Part shown: one piece after another, positions 1 to 11,273 of the stretch | How the letters are laid out: every line of letters begins with the position of its first letter | Position numbering within the stretch: position 1 is the first letter of the stretch | Assembly: GCA_034698045.1 (NCBI GenBank) | Contig: JAQGAU010000984.1 | Span: forward strand, 1 to 22,189 | Direction: 5' to 3' | Source: Paramacrobiotus richtersi | Lineage: Eukaryota; Tardigrada; Eutardigrada; Parachela; Macrobiotidae | Length of the DNA: 22,189 nt | The notes under the pieces: generated by a model | Told to the model about the DNA's origin: nothing | Database searches by the model: none | The model's input: the letters and a program-made list of their open reading frames with translations, nothing else | Program-made: the position numbers and the translations under genes

Positions 1-1036
1 GTAGTTTTAATGTCATGCAGTATGTCATGACACCTGCTGGACCGAAATGGCCAGAGGAATAAAGTTGTCTTGTCTTGTGTGACATTATCCGTTTAAGTCA
101 AAATATATCCAAAACTTTCCTAAAGTAACCTTTCCAACTGTAGGTTTCTTCAAAGTTCATTGTCAGATATTGTAGTACTTGTAACCTGTATAGCTATGTG
201 GACATGAAAGTAAAAATTTTTAATTTTGTTCGGCTGTAGATACTGTACATTCGTAAGTGCTAAGACAATTCATTTCACATAATTGCACATTAAAAAGCAA
301 GAACACATCTTCCTTCTCCTTAGTCCAGTCAACCGTACGGTCCGTACCCATAAGACAAAATTTATGCTATTTCCTCGCTGTATTTCTACACTAATACGCT
401 GACGGAGGAATTCCATTGATTAGGCATTTCCATTATTCTGCCGTATTCTCCGCTACACACCCTTGAAAAATGCCGTGGCTCTAGAGCCCCAGCTTCCCAT
501 TGTTTCGAACCCGATCGGCAGAACAGATCGGTAGTATAGACAGTACAGCGTTACATCAGATGCCATCTGTTGCAGTCGTGCGTTTAATGCAATGCGCCGA
601 TAATTTACGCTTTACTTTAAAGAAAGTCAAAAAACGTTATCGGACTGAAACGTCTCGGTCACGAATCATTGTTGCAAGACTGCGCACTGAAGTGTGCGGT
701 ACTGACAAGTCGTACAACCCATGCGAAGCTTATTAATTTTGTAAGAAAGCTACGAAACGGAGGATCAACACTAAACATCGTGGTTGGTGTGATACTGAGG
801 AATTTTTCAGTTACGTTAGTATCTTGCAACTCGACACCCCAGCGCTCCGGAAAATTAATCGGAAAGGTAATAATTCTGCCGCATAACGGACCTGTTCTTC
901 TGGGTAGCACGGTTCTTAACCGAAACTGGTGTTAGCAGATTTACCAGTCACTAGCACACTAATGCATCCATCTTTATGGGTGCATATAGCAAACCAATCT
1001 ATTTTGCGAGATCTTTAGAAAACAACCTGCAAGCGT
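1..1036. other. Intergenic stretch downstream of the left astacin gene
   Basis: No convincing coding region is visible; open frames here are short, mostly lack a natural ATG and show no family motif. An AATAAA at 58-63 followed by a GT-rich run could be the poly(A) signal of a plus-strand gene ending left of the window. Positions 963-984 form a small hairpin (9-base arms with one mismatch, CTTT loop) downstream of the minus-strand astacin stop codon, probably within or near its 3' UTR. A clear poly(A) signal for that gene is not seen. Confidence 0.5.
58..63 (+). terminator. Possible poly(A) signal of an upstream plus-strand gene
   Basis: AATAAA followed within 10 bases by a T/G-rich stretch (TTGTCTTGTCTTGTGTG). 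This is the usual layout of an animal cleavage and polyadenylation site, but the corresponding gene would lie outside the window, so the call rests on the motif alone. Confidence 0.25.
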
Positions 1037-2522
1037 CTACGTACAGCTACATTTAACAGAATTAACACTCCGTACAAAATTGAAAAATCCCTCCCATGGC
1101 CCGAATGTCGGATACTCCATCGACTCCCCTTGTAATCCCACCAAACTATAAATTGTCAACTTGCAGCTAGCGGAGATAATCGCCGACTTTACTTTTCCCT
1201 GGTCGACCACCTCCAGATTCCCAGTCTTCCCACTGGCCAACCTTATCTTCTTCCCGGCGAAATTCGGTTCTGCATACAACACCGCGCACGTTCTGCTGAT
1301 AACAGGGTCAACGACTTCGCTGACGCCGTACATTGCTCGGATTTCTTGGATGTCTGTCGGACTGAGGGCATTCATCTGGCCGATCTGACTGTTGGCGTAC
1401 TGTGGTTTGGGACGGATTGTCCAGATAGTGGGATTCGTGGCGAACATGACCGTCGGGTAGTGCATTATGGAGCCGAAATCGTATGCGGTCCCGAATATCT
1501 CACTGTTGTACTTGTTGAATTGATCTTGCATTCCTGAAAAATTACCGACGATACCGTTGAGAACTTGACAATATTATACAGTAGAAGTACGTAGTCTATG
1601 GCAACTGTATCGACAGTTACCTGGTTGAATGTTACTCCAGTTGATGTCGACATAAGAATCGCGATCTATTCTGGCCTGCTCGTGGTAAAAGCCAATGGCA
1701 TGCAGCAGCTCGTGCATAATAGTTCCGTGCCCGAGGCAACCATTGCCTAATGATAATTCTCCAGCGCCGCGAGATTTTCCAATCCGACTGTAACATCTGC
1801 CAGCAGCAAGAAAACACGTCACATCTTTTTGCTTCCAAATGAATAGGATATGCATTCAGCAAGCGTGATAGTAACTTTCAAGATCTTAAACGAGCGGGTA
1901 ATATTACTACAGAAAGCCATAAAATTGACAACGTTTGGTACGCCTCTTGAATCACTTTAAAGCATTATTTTAAACAGCTTTACAAAATTTGATGCAAGAT
2001 TCTTTTCATGGTTCAAGATTCGTTATATCTCGCGCTTACCCGTTGCCCCGGATGATATTGACGTAATCCGAATGAGTGGCCCGTTGCAGAAACCGGACAG
2101 CGCCGGTTTTCGTCTCGATCTCCCTCATAGCTTTAACGATCCGGGTTTGTTCCGGCCCGGTGAACTGCCCGGAGATCGCGTAAGGAATCTGCCCGTTCGG
2201 CCAACGTTGATTGGCAAACACCCCGGCTTTATTCCAGTTTGTTAGTTTGGCTTTCTGTTAGAAACCAAAGAAAAGCACATGTACTAGCGAACGTTTAGAA
2301 ATGCCGGCAGCTTTTACATACCAGATCCTCCGCCGTGTCTCCTGGCTCGATTATGCCAGCAATATCTCCTTCAAACAGCAGTGGTCGTTTTGTAGCCTGC
2401 ACACCTTTGGTGACCTTTACGGATTCGATTGGATTCTTGGAAGCAGTCTGGAGGTGTACTGCAGCCCCAGATGTTCTATAAACCGCAGCCAACAAACACA
2501 TGAGTTCAAATAAAATGAGCAT
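1037..2522 (-). CDS. Secreted astacin-family zinc metalloprotease with C-terminal beta/gamma-crystallin-like domain (left copy)
   Basis: Exons on the minus strand: 2322-2522, 2040-2254, 1621-1796, 1037-1533. They join in frame with GT-AG introns into 362 residues. Residues 1-20 are a hydrophobic signal peptide, so the protein should be secreted. The propeptide carries FEGD (50-53), the aspartate switch that caps the zinc in astacin zymogens. The catalytic domain (about 80-267) has the zinc motif HELLHAIGFYHE (His167, Glu168, His171, His177), then RIDRD, and the Met-turn SIMHY (219-223). After a linker, residues 280-362 form a cysteine-bearing module with YxxxxFxG (Tyr284, Phe289, Gly291), typical of beta/gamma-crystallin Greek keys. 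The usual Cys of the TC-I-RF segment is replaced (TGAVRF), as is the Cys after the final helix. Start chosen because ATG at 2522 opens directly into the signal peptide. The protease assignment is secure; the crystallin call is strong but unverified; the substrate is unknown. Confidence 0.93.
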
Positions 2523-2596
2523 TTTTCTGGAGAAACTTGGAAAGGACTTTGCAAACTAGTTCAAACTGTGAATGAAAAACAATGGTCTAATATCTG

Positions 2597-2602
2597 TATA
2601 TA
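2597..2602 (-). promoter_or_regulatory. TATA-like motif, proximal, for the left astacin gene
   Basis: On the minus strand this reads CTATATAC, about 75 bases upstream of the ATG at 2522. A start site 30 bases further on would give a 5' UTR of about 45 bases. A stronger TATA element lies at 2703-2712, so which is used is open. Confidence 0.35.
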
Positions 2603-2702
2603 GGAGATCAGGGAGTGAAAGTCACAGAGTTGTGCTCATTTGTCAGATTTCTTCGCATTTAACCGTGCAACATATGAACTGTCACAGTGATGCTTCAAGC
2701 AT

Positions 2703-2712
2703 CCTTTTTATA
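2703..2712 (-). promoter_or_regulatory. TATA box, distal, for the left astacin gene
   Basis: The minus strand reads TATAAAAAGG, a near-consensus TATA box, immediately preceded by and overlapping CCAAT. It sits about 180 bases upstream of the ATG at 2522 and faces the gene. It would give a 5' UTR of roughly 150 bases. Confidence 0.45.
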
Positions 2713-5700
2713 TTGGTTGTCAGTACTGCATTCATAAGTCCGGCTTAAACACCGTGACAGTAGCACGCGGAAGGAGAGTACCCGGCTGTCATGGATGAAT
2801 AACTGTGTCCGTACTTGGTCATGCTAATGACCTAGATTGTCGACTGCGCCGTCTGCGCTCAGAGTCGCCGCTGAACACATTACCTTCAGAGTAGCGCTTT
2901 CTTCCTCATGCATAAAATTAATGTTGATTCTCTTTTCGCCTGGAAGCAAACGCCTTTGGCGGCAGACACGGTGGACAGTGGACTGATAAGAAGGAAAAGG
3001 TTGGTCACAGCCAGTCTAATCAAAATTCAAGGGCGATAACTCGGTAATGCCAAAATAACTTTTGAGTTTCGAATTTCGTTAAAATAGCTCCCGAAGTTAA
3101 AGTAACGGATGAGAGCATATGAATGATCAAGCCGGTCGTAGTGTAAGGGCTCTCCAAAGTACAAACACAAAGTTACAGCTTCTCGCTCATATGTAACCGT
3201 TTGTTTGTTATTTCATTTATTTACGATTGCTGTTTTGAAAGTTGTAGTTTTTATGGCTGAGTGTCTATGTTGGACAATGTGGTACAAAAGGAAGGAAGGG
3301 TTCACCAGATAAATGCTTTAAAAATCAGTTATCCATCAATCTGCACGTACTCGCTTAAGTGTCGCTTTACAACATCTTTGCCCTTCACAAAAGAAAAACG
3401 ACAAAACCAGAATCGTTAGGCGGCTGTTTTGCGCGCATTTTCCGGACGGCATAAAAACGCAGACGTGGCCGTAAGAAAGCAGCAGCCTTTAATTCTTATC
3501 AGCGCAAGTCTGCAGCCCAAAGTGCGCACGTGAAAACCTGTGTAGTATTTGCATAAGACGTATCTGTAGATATGCAGCTAGAGCTAGCAAGGCAATGCCC
3601 TCAAATCTGACGCTGTAGCACACAACACGGTATGTAACCCGAAGCTAACTTAGTAACATCAGACTGTGATTCATCAAAGTATGCCAAGAACGCACCTTCC
3701 TCATGCAAATGTCCACGCCGAAATTATGAATGTGCGGAAGCCAACTAATATAAACAGGAAACTCTTGAATCGATATTACAATCGTCCGTATATTTCGCAG
3801 TCGAATAAAACTGATGCTCACACTCTAGCAAACGATTATTTCATTCTTTTACAGCATTTTATTTACACCCTATCAACAGAAACATACATTTCTTGTCAAA
3901 GGAAAGACGGCCATACATATGTTTCCGTTGACAGTTAGTTCGGCCATAACTACATACTTATGTAGTTCAGTACCGTTCTTTCCATGCAGTTTATCGATTT
4001 CACCAGAAAAAAGCTAGCTAAACATAACCCAGTAGGCACAGTTTGAGTCTGGATGCGGCAGCCAGGAAACAATGCGGTAATCTCTGCAGGCTGCAATTTC
4101 ATAATTTAATAAGTACCCCATGACCGAATTTCAACGAGAGTCGATGGGGGTTTTTCTAAATTTTAATGCAATTATAATTTGGATCGTTAGTTTCGTGATC
4201 AGCACTACACGTAGGCGGGCTGCGTGGATATTTTCCATAGATCTCATTAATAATTTCACTGGCCCATACAAATGGAGACAACAACGTAATCGTATGTCGT
4301 TCCATCTCTATATATAGGTAATGTTGATCAGTGAGCCGCATAGTATACGCTGACTTTGTGCGAACACTCAGTTTTTTTTATCAATTTTAGACACGAACGA
4401 TATACGTAAATGGAAGCAATGTTTATAGCAGGAAGATCTTGTACATGTCCGTCTAAATCAACCGTCTTTAATATTTCTGCAAGCTTTGAAGGTATCACTA
4501 TTACGCAGTGGCTCATGTGGTTAGAAACGATATTCGTAAACCGAAAGAATCAACATTAAATTACCTTTCATTCCACGATTTTAACCATTGAAAGTACTAC
4601 TAGCCATATCACAAGTAACAGTACAAAAAACGAAACAGCAAAATTACTCCCTTCTGTTTTGGTTTTTTGGCGATTTTCCCTAATCCGGCACAGTGTTTTG
4701 TTTCGGTTCCTGAACAGATCAAAACATCAGTGGCCGCTGCCAAATAAAATCCGATTTTGTTCGTTTGGCGTTGCTTGGAATAACGCCTCGTGCACTACAG
4801 ATGCATGCGCCGCGATCTGTTATCAATCATAACAACAAGTTATCGAATCTGAATAGTTGTGAATGACAACGTGACATCAGAAGCAAAATATTTCTGATTA
4901 ATTTTGAAGAACAAACTTCATAATTGCAGTCGTGCGTTCAAATACGCTTAAATCAAGTCGCGCTACGCAAAACGTTGCAGTGATGAAAACAACATAATGA
5001 AAAGCGGCGAGAATATCTTAGAGTGCGGTTCTGTACGGCTTTTTCTCTCTTTTGCAGTTTCTAAAAATCTTTGGTAGTAGTTTTGTTTCTGCCGGTTTTT
5101 CCTTTTCGCATTGTAGACCAGACTTTGAGTGCCAGTTGGTTTGTCTGCTCGGTTAATAAACAAAGTGACTTGTAAATCGCAAGGTTGCCGAAAGCAAGCT
5201 GATCTCGTCAAAGTAAACGAAGTAAAGACGTGTACACAGTAAAGGCAAACTAAAGTCAACGTATAAACCACGCGATAGTATCGAAAGTAAACTATTGTAC
5301 GTAATCTCATCGCGATCCACCAGCATGCCGGCAACACGACATGTGGATGCTCACTGGCGATTTCCCATCAATATTCCGCTGCAGAAAAACAACATGCTAT
5401 GATGTAAACCGTGCTAAAATTTAATTACAACTCACCTACGAGCAGTAAACATTTCGGCAGTTTGTCGGCGTGACCGTCAGTCACGCATGTAACGTGCTAC
5501 CCTGGTCATCAATTAGCCATATACTGCAAAAACCGTGTGACTGAATTCCCCAGTGCACAAAGTACCTTTGCGTTAGTGAAGCACGTTTCCAGAACAGCCG
5601 ATATCTAAATTGATCCAATGTCAGGTTTCAGCGGTACGGAGAAAAATCATTAGCGATTGACTGAAAACTTCCTCGTGATCCACAAACTAAACGTCACGAA

Positions 5701-6076
5701 AACATGTGGTAAGGGTAATTTTACATCTAATTTACGTAAGTAAAACAGTTTACTATAGTCACGTTTGCATTCTGAAACTTACAAAGAACACGGTCTTTTC
5801 TTCAATCAGAAATTTACTGGAATGCCTAATGTGGCGTAAATTTGTATCGCGATAAGACCTAATTCAAGTGAAGAATGAATTTTGGGGAGTGTCCATTATT
5901 AAGAAGTATCAGATGTGTTGTGCTGGTTTTTGCGAACCAGCTCTCGGAACTACACCGACAGCGTGATGTGCAGCAGGACGATCACAAGGCTTACGACGCG
6001 TAAGCTAATGCCGCCGATCTCATGTAACCACCTTCACGTAAAGATGACGTATTGCCAATCACAGTACGTACTGCAG

Positions 6077-6085
6077 TATATAAAG
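6077..6085 (+). promoter_or_regulatory. TATA box upstream of the receptor gene
   Basis: TATATAAAG, a consensus TATA box, lies directly after a 12-base perfect palindrome (CAGTACGTACTG, 6062-6073). A start near 6107 would leave a 5' UTR of about 365 bases before the ATG at 6474, possibly shortened by an unseen intron. No closer TATA motif was found. Confidence 0.4.
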
Positions 6086-6473
6086 CAGCTGACGGTCGTC
6101 GATCGCGCTTAAGATTGCGGCACTTTATTCATTCCCAACGTTTGCTAATCTCATTGTAGAACAATTTTTTACTTCCTCGGGCTCCAACATCACAGTTTTT
6201 TCACCATGCCCAATGTAAGCCTATGACTGGTAACTGTTTACGGTCCGTATGGTTCAGGCGCGCTTACAGCAACTGCAGTTATTCCAAGCATATCTCTCAA
6301 CTGGGAAAATTCCCTTACATTGCCAGAAACACGGGATATATCAATTAATTAGGCGCCTTATTGTGGAAAGACCAACACAGAAATCGCCATTCCAGTGACA
6401 GACAGTTGTCTCTCTCTGTTGGAAAACAGTTCCAAATGATTAGTTTTCCATTGGTGAAGATTCCTCGGTAAGA

Positions 6474-9400
6474 ATGTCCAACGCGTCCAACTCCACTGAA
6501 GAGTCCTTTCCCCTGATACCTCCGGCTTGGACATTCATCCCGGTATTCAACCTCGTCACATTCCTCTTGATCATCATACTAAACTCCTCAGTTCTCCTGA
6601 TTTACATCCTGGATAAGCAACTCCGCACCCCATTTTCCGTATATCTCATGAACCTCTTAGGAGCCAACATCGTCATCGCCGTGCTACAAAACCCACTGGA
6701 CATCATCGTCGGCTACGCCAACTCTTGGTATCCTGGACAAAAAGCCTGCACCGTGTATTTGTATGCGAGTTATGCTGTCAGTGGGGGAATCATGATTTCT
6801 CACGTTCTGATTACGGTCAATAGAATTTGGGCTATCTGCTTCCCTTTCCATTATAAGCTCCACCATACCAAGAAAGTGGCGATTTGGATGTGTATCGGGA
6901 TGTGGAGTTATGTACATGTTCTCATCATACCGGGTAAGCGTGACCTTTGTTATCTGGATGGCGATTTAACTTTTAATTTGCGGACGATCTAAACAAATTA
7001 AAAATGTGTACCATACTTAGTAACTTACTAAGATACCAAACTAGGCAAAGTATGGCTACAGTCATCTCATCGCACAGTACTTTACAGGAAATAGTTCTGT
7101 AAAAACTCAGTGTTACACCAACATTCTCCCATAAGTCTACTGCAGCAGGTAACAGAAACCATGCTTGCACAGTTGCACTCTATAGCACCAAAAACTAGAT
7201 TTCCTTCGACCAAACTGAAAAATTATGATCTTAGTAGGCGTAGCAACTTCTGGCAGTTCTTCGAAATGTGTGCCAGATTTTCGGACGTTCCTGGTACTAT
7301 GTGTGGGTTTCTGCTGGGCGACTGTTGTATAGTGAATCAGGTCAAAAATGTATCAAACATATAAAACAAACTGAAGCTGTCGCTCCGCTTGAACCAGTCG
7401 ATGCGATAATAAAAGTAAGGCACCTTTATCGAATTACACAAGTGTCAATTACCGGTTACAGTGTCCCACCTGTATGCCCGGAACTCTTTTTTTGATTCAC
7501 TGTCGTAGAAGTGAGTTATTTCGAGTACTCAATCAAAATGATCATGAGATGAATACTGTTGGTATCGAAGCATAATGATGATAATTAGTATACGCCAGAC
7601 TGGTGTTAGTTTACCGCTGCTGGAATGGACCGATGGTGTCGTCACTTCCTTCGTTAATATGTAAATTGTTGCGCAATAATGTGCGTCATCGGACTGCAAC
7701 CTACACCTTTTTATCACTGCTGGTGGGACCTATTCCTCCTTATTAAAAATGCTTCGCATTATCACAGTTGACTGATTCATAAGGCCCTTGAATCGTACAT
7801 AAGCGAAGAATTAACGAAAACATTGTCATACAGTGGAGGCTGTCTAATTAAGAGTAGGTTAATTTCAGAACGGATTTTCGAAGTTTTGATTTGATTCCGA
7901 ACGAGTACAAAGCGATTGCAGCTGTAAATTGTTTAATTTGAAATTACATTCTGAAAGACACACCATTTTGAGACCTCGATGTCATGTGGTTTGATTTGTG
8001 ATTCGAAGCGTGGAATTTGAAAGTCACCCTGATGCATTAATAAACCGCTTTCCTGTCCCTTTGGGACTGTTTCGTACCAAATAATTCAAGTTTGGAGAGA
8101 TCGAAAATTCCATAGCCCGTAAATCATACAGCTGGCAGGAGACACCAACATTCACACGTTATGCTGTGTGGGATTGTTTTGATGTCTGTTTCCATGCGCA
8201 ATCTGACTCTCCAAAATGATCTAGTCTAACTAATTCACAACACGCATGTCGAAAATTCCATACTTTTGTTTTATGGGTTAGTGACGTCTACTGCAAAGTT
8301 GTAACATCTAGCCACCGGGAGACGATACAGGATAGGTCACACAAGGGTGTGTGCATGGGGTACAGAAACTCCTGGAGGTATAACTGCAGTAAACAGGAAC
8401 TGGGATAAGCGGACCGTCTGCTGCGCACATGTTCAGTAACCTACGCAGAAATTAGATACCAGACCTGTACTTGCTGTTTTGGGGTCAAATATTAACACAC
8501 TCGGAGAAATGACGCGACCTGTCTTGTGATGACCTTTGGTGTCTGACCCTCCTCTGCATATCCCACTGCAAGGTGACCGCAGGTAAACAGGACACAGGCA
8601 CAGTAATAGAAAGCCCAAGCAATTAAACTTCCCAAGTGGAAGTCCACTGCTATACAATGCTTTGTTGTGGTTGTACCAGGAAAAAACCAGAATAACGTCA
8701 AACAGGATAACAAAGTTTTTATTGACTGCAGAGCGACAATGTCGATCTGCATTTACCGGTAACGCTAGAAACGAAACGGGCAGCCTGTCATTCCAGTTCC
8801 GACCTCGATCACAAGAATTTCGTCCCAGCATCAAGAAACATAACAAAAAAACCCATAACCAGCATACAGGCACAATCGAATCATTATCACAATTTATACC
8901 GAGAATAATATCTTTAGCCCTGTTAAGGTGGACGAAGCAGTATCTAAATGGTAATTGTATTCAGACAATTTGTATCCGTACACTGTAGAGCTGTCCTGTT
9001 TCAGGCTTAGTATTCGACGGTCTGTACCACCGTCTCCCGCTCTCTGTAATGGGCTGCAGCGTCAACCTCCGCACCCAGACCGAGTGGCAAGAAGCGGTCC
9101 ATTGGCTCATCTACAACTTAGCCGAGATCGTCGTGGTCTTCACCTTCCCAGTCATCTGCATTGTGCGTCACCGTTCCCGCAAGATCATCCACCAACACAA
9201 CGAAGTCGTTATTCTCAACTCTATCCCACCAGGAACACAGACGACCAACGCCTCTCACACTTCAAACAAGGCTGGGAATCCCGGAACAGAGAAGCGCAAA
9301 GAGCGCTCGTATGCGTTCATGGTGCTGACGCTGATGACCTGCAGTGTGACAGTGTTCTGGACGCCGATCATGGTGTTCTATGGGATCGCGCCGTATGGGT

Positions 9401-9528
9401 ACTTCAATTACACGTTTTATCAGGTGGCGCGGATGGTGTACTCGTGGGAGTCGGTGGCTGATCCGATTCTTTTTGCTGTGGCGATGAGGGATGTTTGGCG
9501 TTCGGCGCGAAGAATGCTCGGATGGTAA
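6474..9528 (+). CDS. Divergent rhodopsin-like (class A) seven-transmembrane receptor
   Basis: Two exons, 6474-6933 and 9005-9528, join in phase 1 across a 2,071-base GT-AG intron into 327 residues. Seven hydrophobic segments are visible: about 22-46, 55-78, 92-118, 135-153, 184-207, 255-280 and 290-313. Class A landmarks are Asn37 in TM1 (NSSV), Cys92 before TM3 pairing with Cys171 in the second outer loop, Trp272-Thr-Pro274 in TM6, and Asp306-Pro307 then Phe310 in TM7, a variant of NPxxY. The DRY position reads NRI (116-118), and the TM2 Asp position is Asn65. The N terminus has NxS/T sites (Asn3, Asn6), consistent with an outer surface location. The basic third inner loop contains a Ser/Thr/Asn-rich stretch. 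The ligand cannot be inferred. The start ATG follows AAGA and no signal peptide is needed. A 3' UTR with AATAAA follows. Confidence 0.88.
6934..9004 (+). other. Long intron of the receptor gene
   Basis: The donor is GGTAAGCG just after Ile-Ile-Pro at the end of TM4; the acceptor is TTTCAG at 9004. At 2,071 bases it is far longer than every other intron in the window (56-381 bases). No nested gene is convincing. Opposing open frames around 8433-8988 exist on both strands and look like chance. A 14-base sequence, TCGAAAATTCCATA, occurs twice (8101-8114 and 8249-8262). Confidence 0.8.
8101..8262 (+). repeat. Pair of 14-base direct repeats in the receptor intron
   Basis: TCGAAAATTCCATA occurs at 8101-8114 and again, identical, at 8249-8262. 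No inverted ends or longer homology extend from them, so their meaning is unclear; chance cannot be excluded. Confidence 0.5.
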
Positions 9529-9987
9529 TTTCGTGTTACAAGGGTGATACTATCAAAGCGGACAATGCCAGAAGCCCTGAAGAACATGCGTCGAAATGAA
9601 ACTATCCATTCTTGCAGCTAACGAAGTCGCTTTCTGCTGCACGGCTCCGCGTGTATAGAAATCCCCGCAGTTTACGGGATAAAAATTGAAAATCACTGAA
9701 AGAATTAGCGAAAAGTTATCTTTGCATCGGAAATGGAATCAGACCCGCTTTGTGGACTTCGGGGTGGTGTTGCACTCTATTTTACACTATGTAGTTGAAT
9801 ATTATGGACATTCTTTTATACTTAGTTCATTCTGCCATGGGGCCCGATCCTTAAGTTTGTTATGTTATGTACAGTATTGTTTTCCTGATGTGTCATGGCA
9901 TGGGTAGAGGCGCTCTTAAAAAAAGTGCAAGAGACGGAAATGCTCGTATTTGCCAAGTCTACCTGGATCTTTCCCTGTATATTGTTA

Positions 9988-9993
9988 AATAAA
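9988..9993 (+). terminator. Poly(A) signal of the receptor gene
   Basis: AATAAA lies 460 bases downstream of the receptor stop codon. It is followed by a GT-rich stretch (GCAGTTGGTTTCGTTG), the expected downstream element. Confidence 0.55.
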
Positions 9994-10283
9994 CAGCTTG
10001 CAGTTGGTTTCGTTGTAAAGCAGTGATCGTGACTCTGTCAAAAGGTCATCCACCATAATCTGGCGTTTAGGTCGAATACGCCTTAAACAGAATGGGCCTG
10101 GTATTCACCTGGTATTCTAACTTATTAAGCGATTGATTGATTACCTGTACAGTCATAATTTCTTTTATCGCTACGAAGGCTTTGCGATATTCTGTGCTAA
10201 TCTTGATAACCGCAGCGCTTTGCGCGCTTGAAGCCGTTGTGTTAGCTTATGGAATTCTTTGTTTAAAATTGTCAAAAGCATGA

Positions 10284-10511
10284 CTAGCTTCTTGAAAGAA
10301 GAGTTGTTGTCGGATTGTTTACTGCCTGTTTCTGTATACGATTCGCTTCTTCAAACAGTTCGGGTCTAAATACTTCACTCAACACATTTAGGAAATTTGT
10401 TAGCTCGCGTTCCGCGACTGTCGGTGAAGCCTTTTTTGTCAGTTTTGAAAATATACAATATGACACAGGAGTCTGAAAGTCATCGAAAGGGCAGCCCCCC
10501 GAATCACAGAG
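10284..10511 (-). other. Orphan open stretch that could be a coding exon
   Basis: On the minus strand a possible acceptor (ATAACAG, ending at 10512) is followed by 75 open codons ending in TAG. The reading has a plausible protein composition: SPTVAERELTNF then an acidic, helix-like segment LSEVFRPELFEEANRIQKQ. It has no ATG of its own and I recognise no family. A shorter frame starting at the ATG at 10281 continues downstream with another helix-like reading. It could be part of an unrecognised or decayed gene, or chance. Confidence 0.2.
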
Positions 10512-11104
10512 CTGTTATACTGTAGCAGTGAATCGATCAACAGAAGCTGCATAGTCGGACGGTCCGCTGTGGACAAGGGAAGTGCACAATATCACAGCCC
10601 TGATTTCCGTCTCCGATCTTGGTTTAAAGTCAAGCAACAATTTGTAGCCTATCGTGTAGAGAAAACTTTCCTCTACAGGAACACGTTTACCGAATATTTC
10701 TACTATTTTTTAAAAAAAGAAGCAGAATTAAATGTAAGGTGTGGTCAGGGGGACAATGTCCACAACAGATATATATCTGGTTGCGTTGCTTTTGTTTTCG
10801 CTACTATGTTGCACAGCCGGCACACTCGCTTTGTCCAGCGACTCCAGCCTGTAAGGAAGAGAGCAACAAGCGGGCGAGTGCGGTCATGCAGCTGCGATGG
10901 CTGCCTCTCTCCTATGAGTGAAACAGCCGGGCCGCCGCTTCTTGCATATGGCGCCAGCTGTATCGTCTCCGTAGCGGCACTGCAGCCGTCATTTTGCTCC
11001 AACTTTGAGCGCGTGCCGTGTGAAATCACGTTTAATTTTATAACAAGTCACCACCATATAGAAAAAATTAGTAAAACTTTTCTAAATTAATGACTTAACA
11101 TGAT

Positions 11105-11263
11105 AACCTTATCGCACATAGGAAATCGTGATATGATCGTAACAGCGGCTATAGCAGGCAAAAAACGGTTAGGGCAGTCCCCCCACTGTCCCCCCTGCTT
11201 GGTTTTTGATTTTTAACTTTTTTGAATGAACGTATTTTGAAAATTCCTATGTGCGATAAGGTT
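11105..11263. mobile_element. Possible MITE: 159-base element with 20-base perfect terminal inverted repeats
   Basis: AACCTTATCGCACATAGGAA at 11105-11124 is matched exactly by its reverse complement at 11244-11263. Inside lie further nested complements: AGCAGG paired with CCTGCT, and GGGCAGT against ACTGTCCC around a C-run near 11173-11200. TAACAT occurs as a direct repeat 3 bases outside the left arm (11096-11101) and 4 bases outside the right arm (11268-11273), a possible target-site duplication. It has no coding capacity. It could be a non-autonomous DNA transposon or a structured regulatory hairpin. Confidence 0.55.
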
Positions 11264-11273
11264 GTTATAACAT

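Larger units (their letters stand above)
2523..6473. other. Intergenic region between the left astacin gene and the receptor gene
   Basis: About 4 kb without a supported gene. Open frames here (for example near 3666-3938 plus and 4963-5337 minus) start at non-ATG codons and match no family I recognise. The left end holds two TATA-like motifs for the minus-strand astacin, and the right end holds a TATA box for the receptor. The rest is AT-rich sequence in which I see no tRNA B-box, no array and no long repeat. Confidence 0.6.

Noticed and set aside
500-540. TTTCGAACC resembling a tRNA T-loop
   Set aside because: No acceptor stem, anticodon arm or A-box could be fitted around it.
4963-5337. 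124-codon minus-strand frame with a hydrophobic start
   Set aside because: It opens at a non-ATG codon and looks like low-complexity basic sequence without family motifs or neighbouring exons.
8433-8988. Overlapping open frames of 146 and 108 codons on opposite strands inside the receptor intron
   Set aside because: They overlap on both strands, match no family, and no splice partners or promoter were found; treated as chance in intron sequence.
10569-11090. 173-codon open frame on the plus strand
   Set aside because: It begins at GTG, the opposite strand is also open for much of it, and the translation shows no domain or signal; not supported as a gene.
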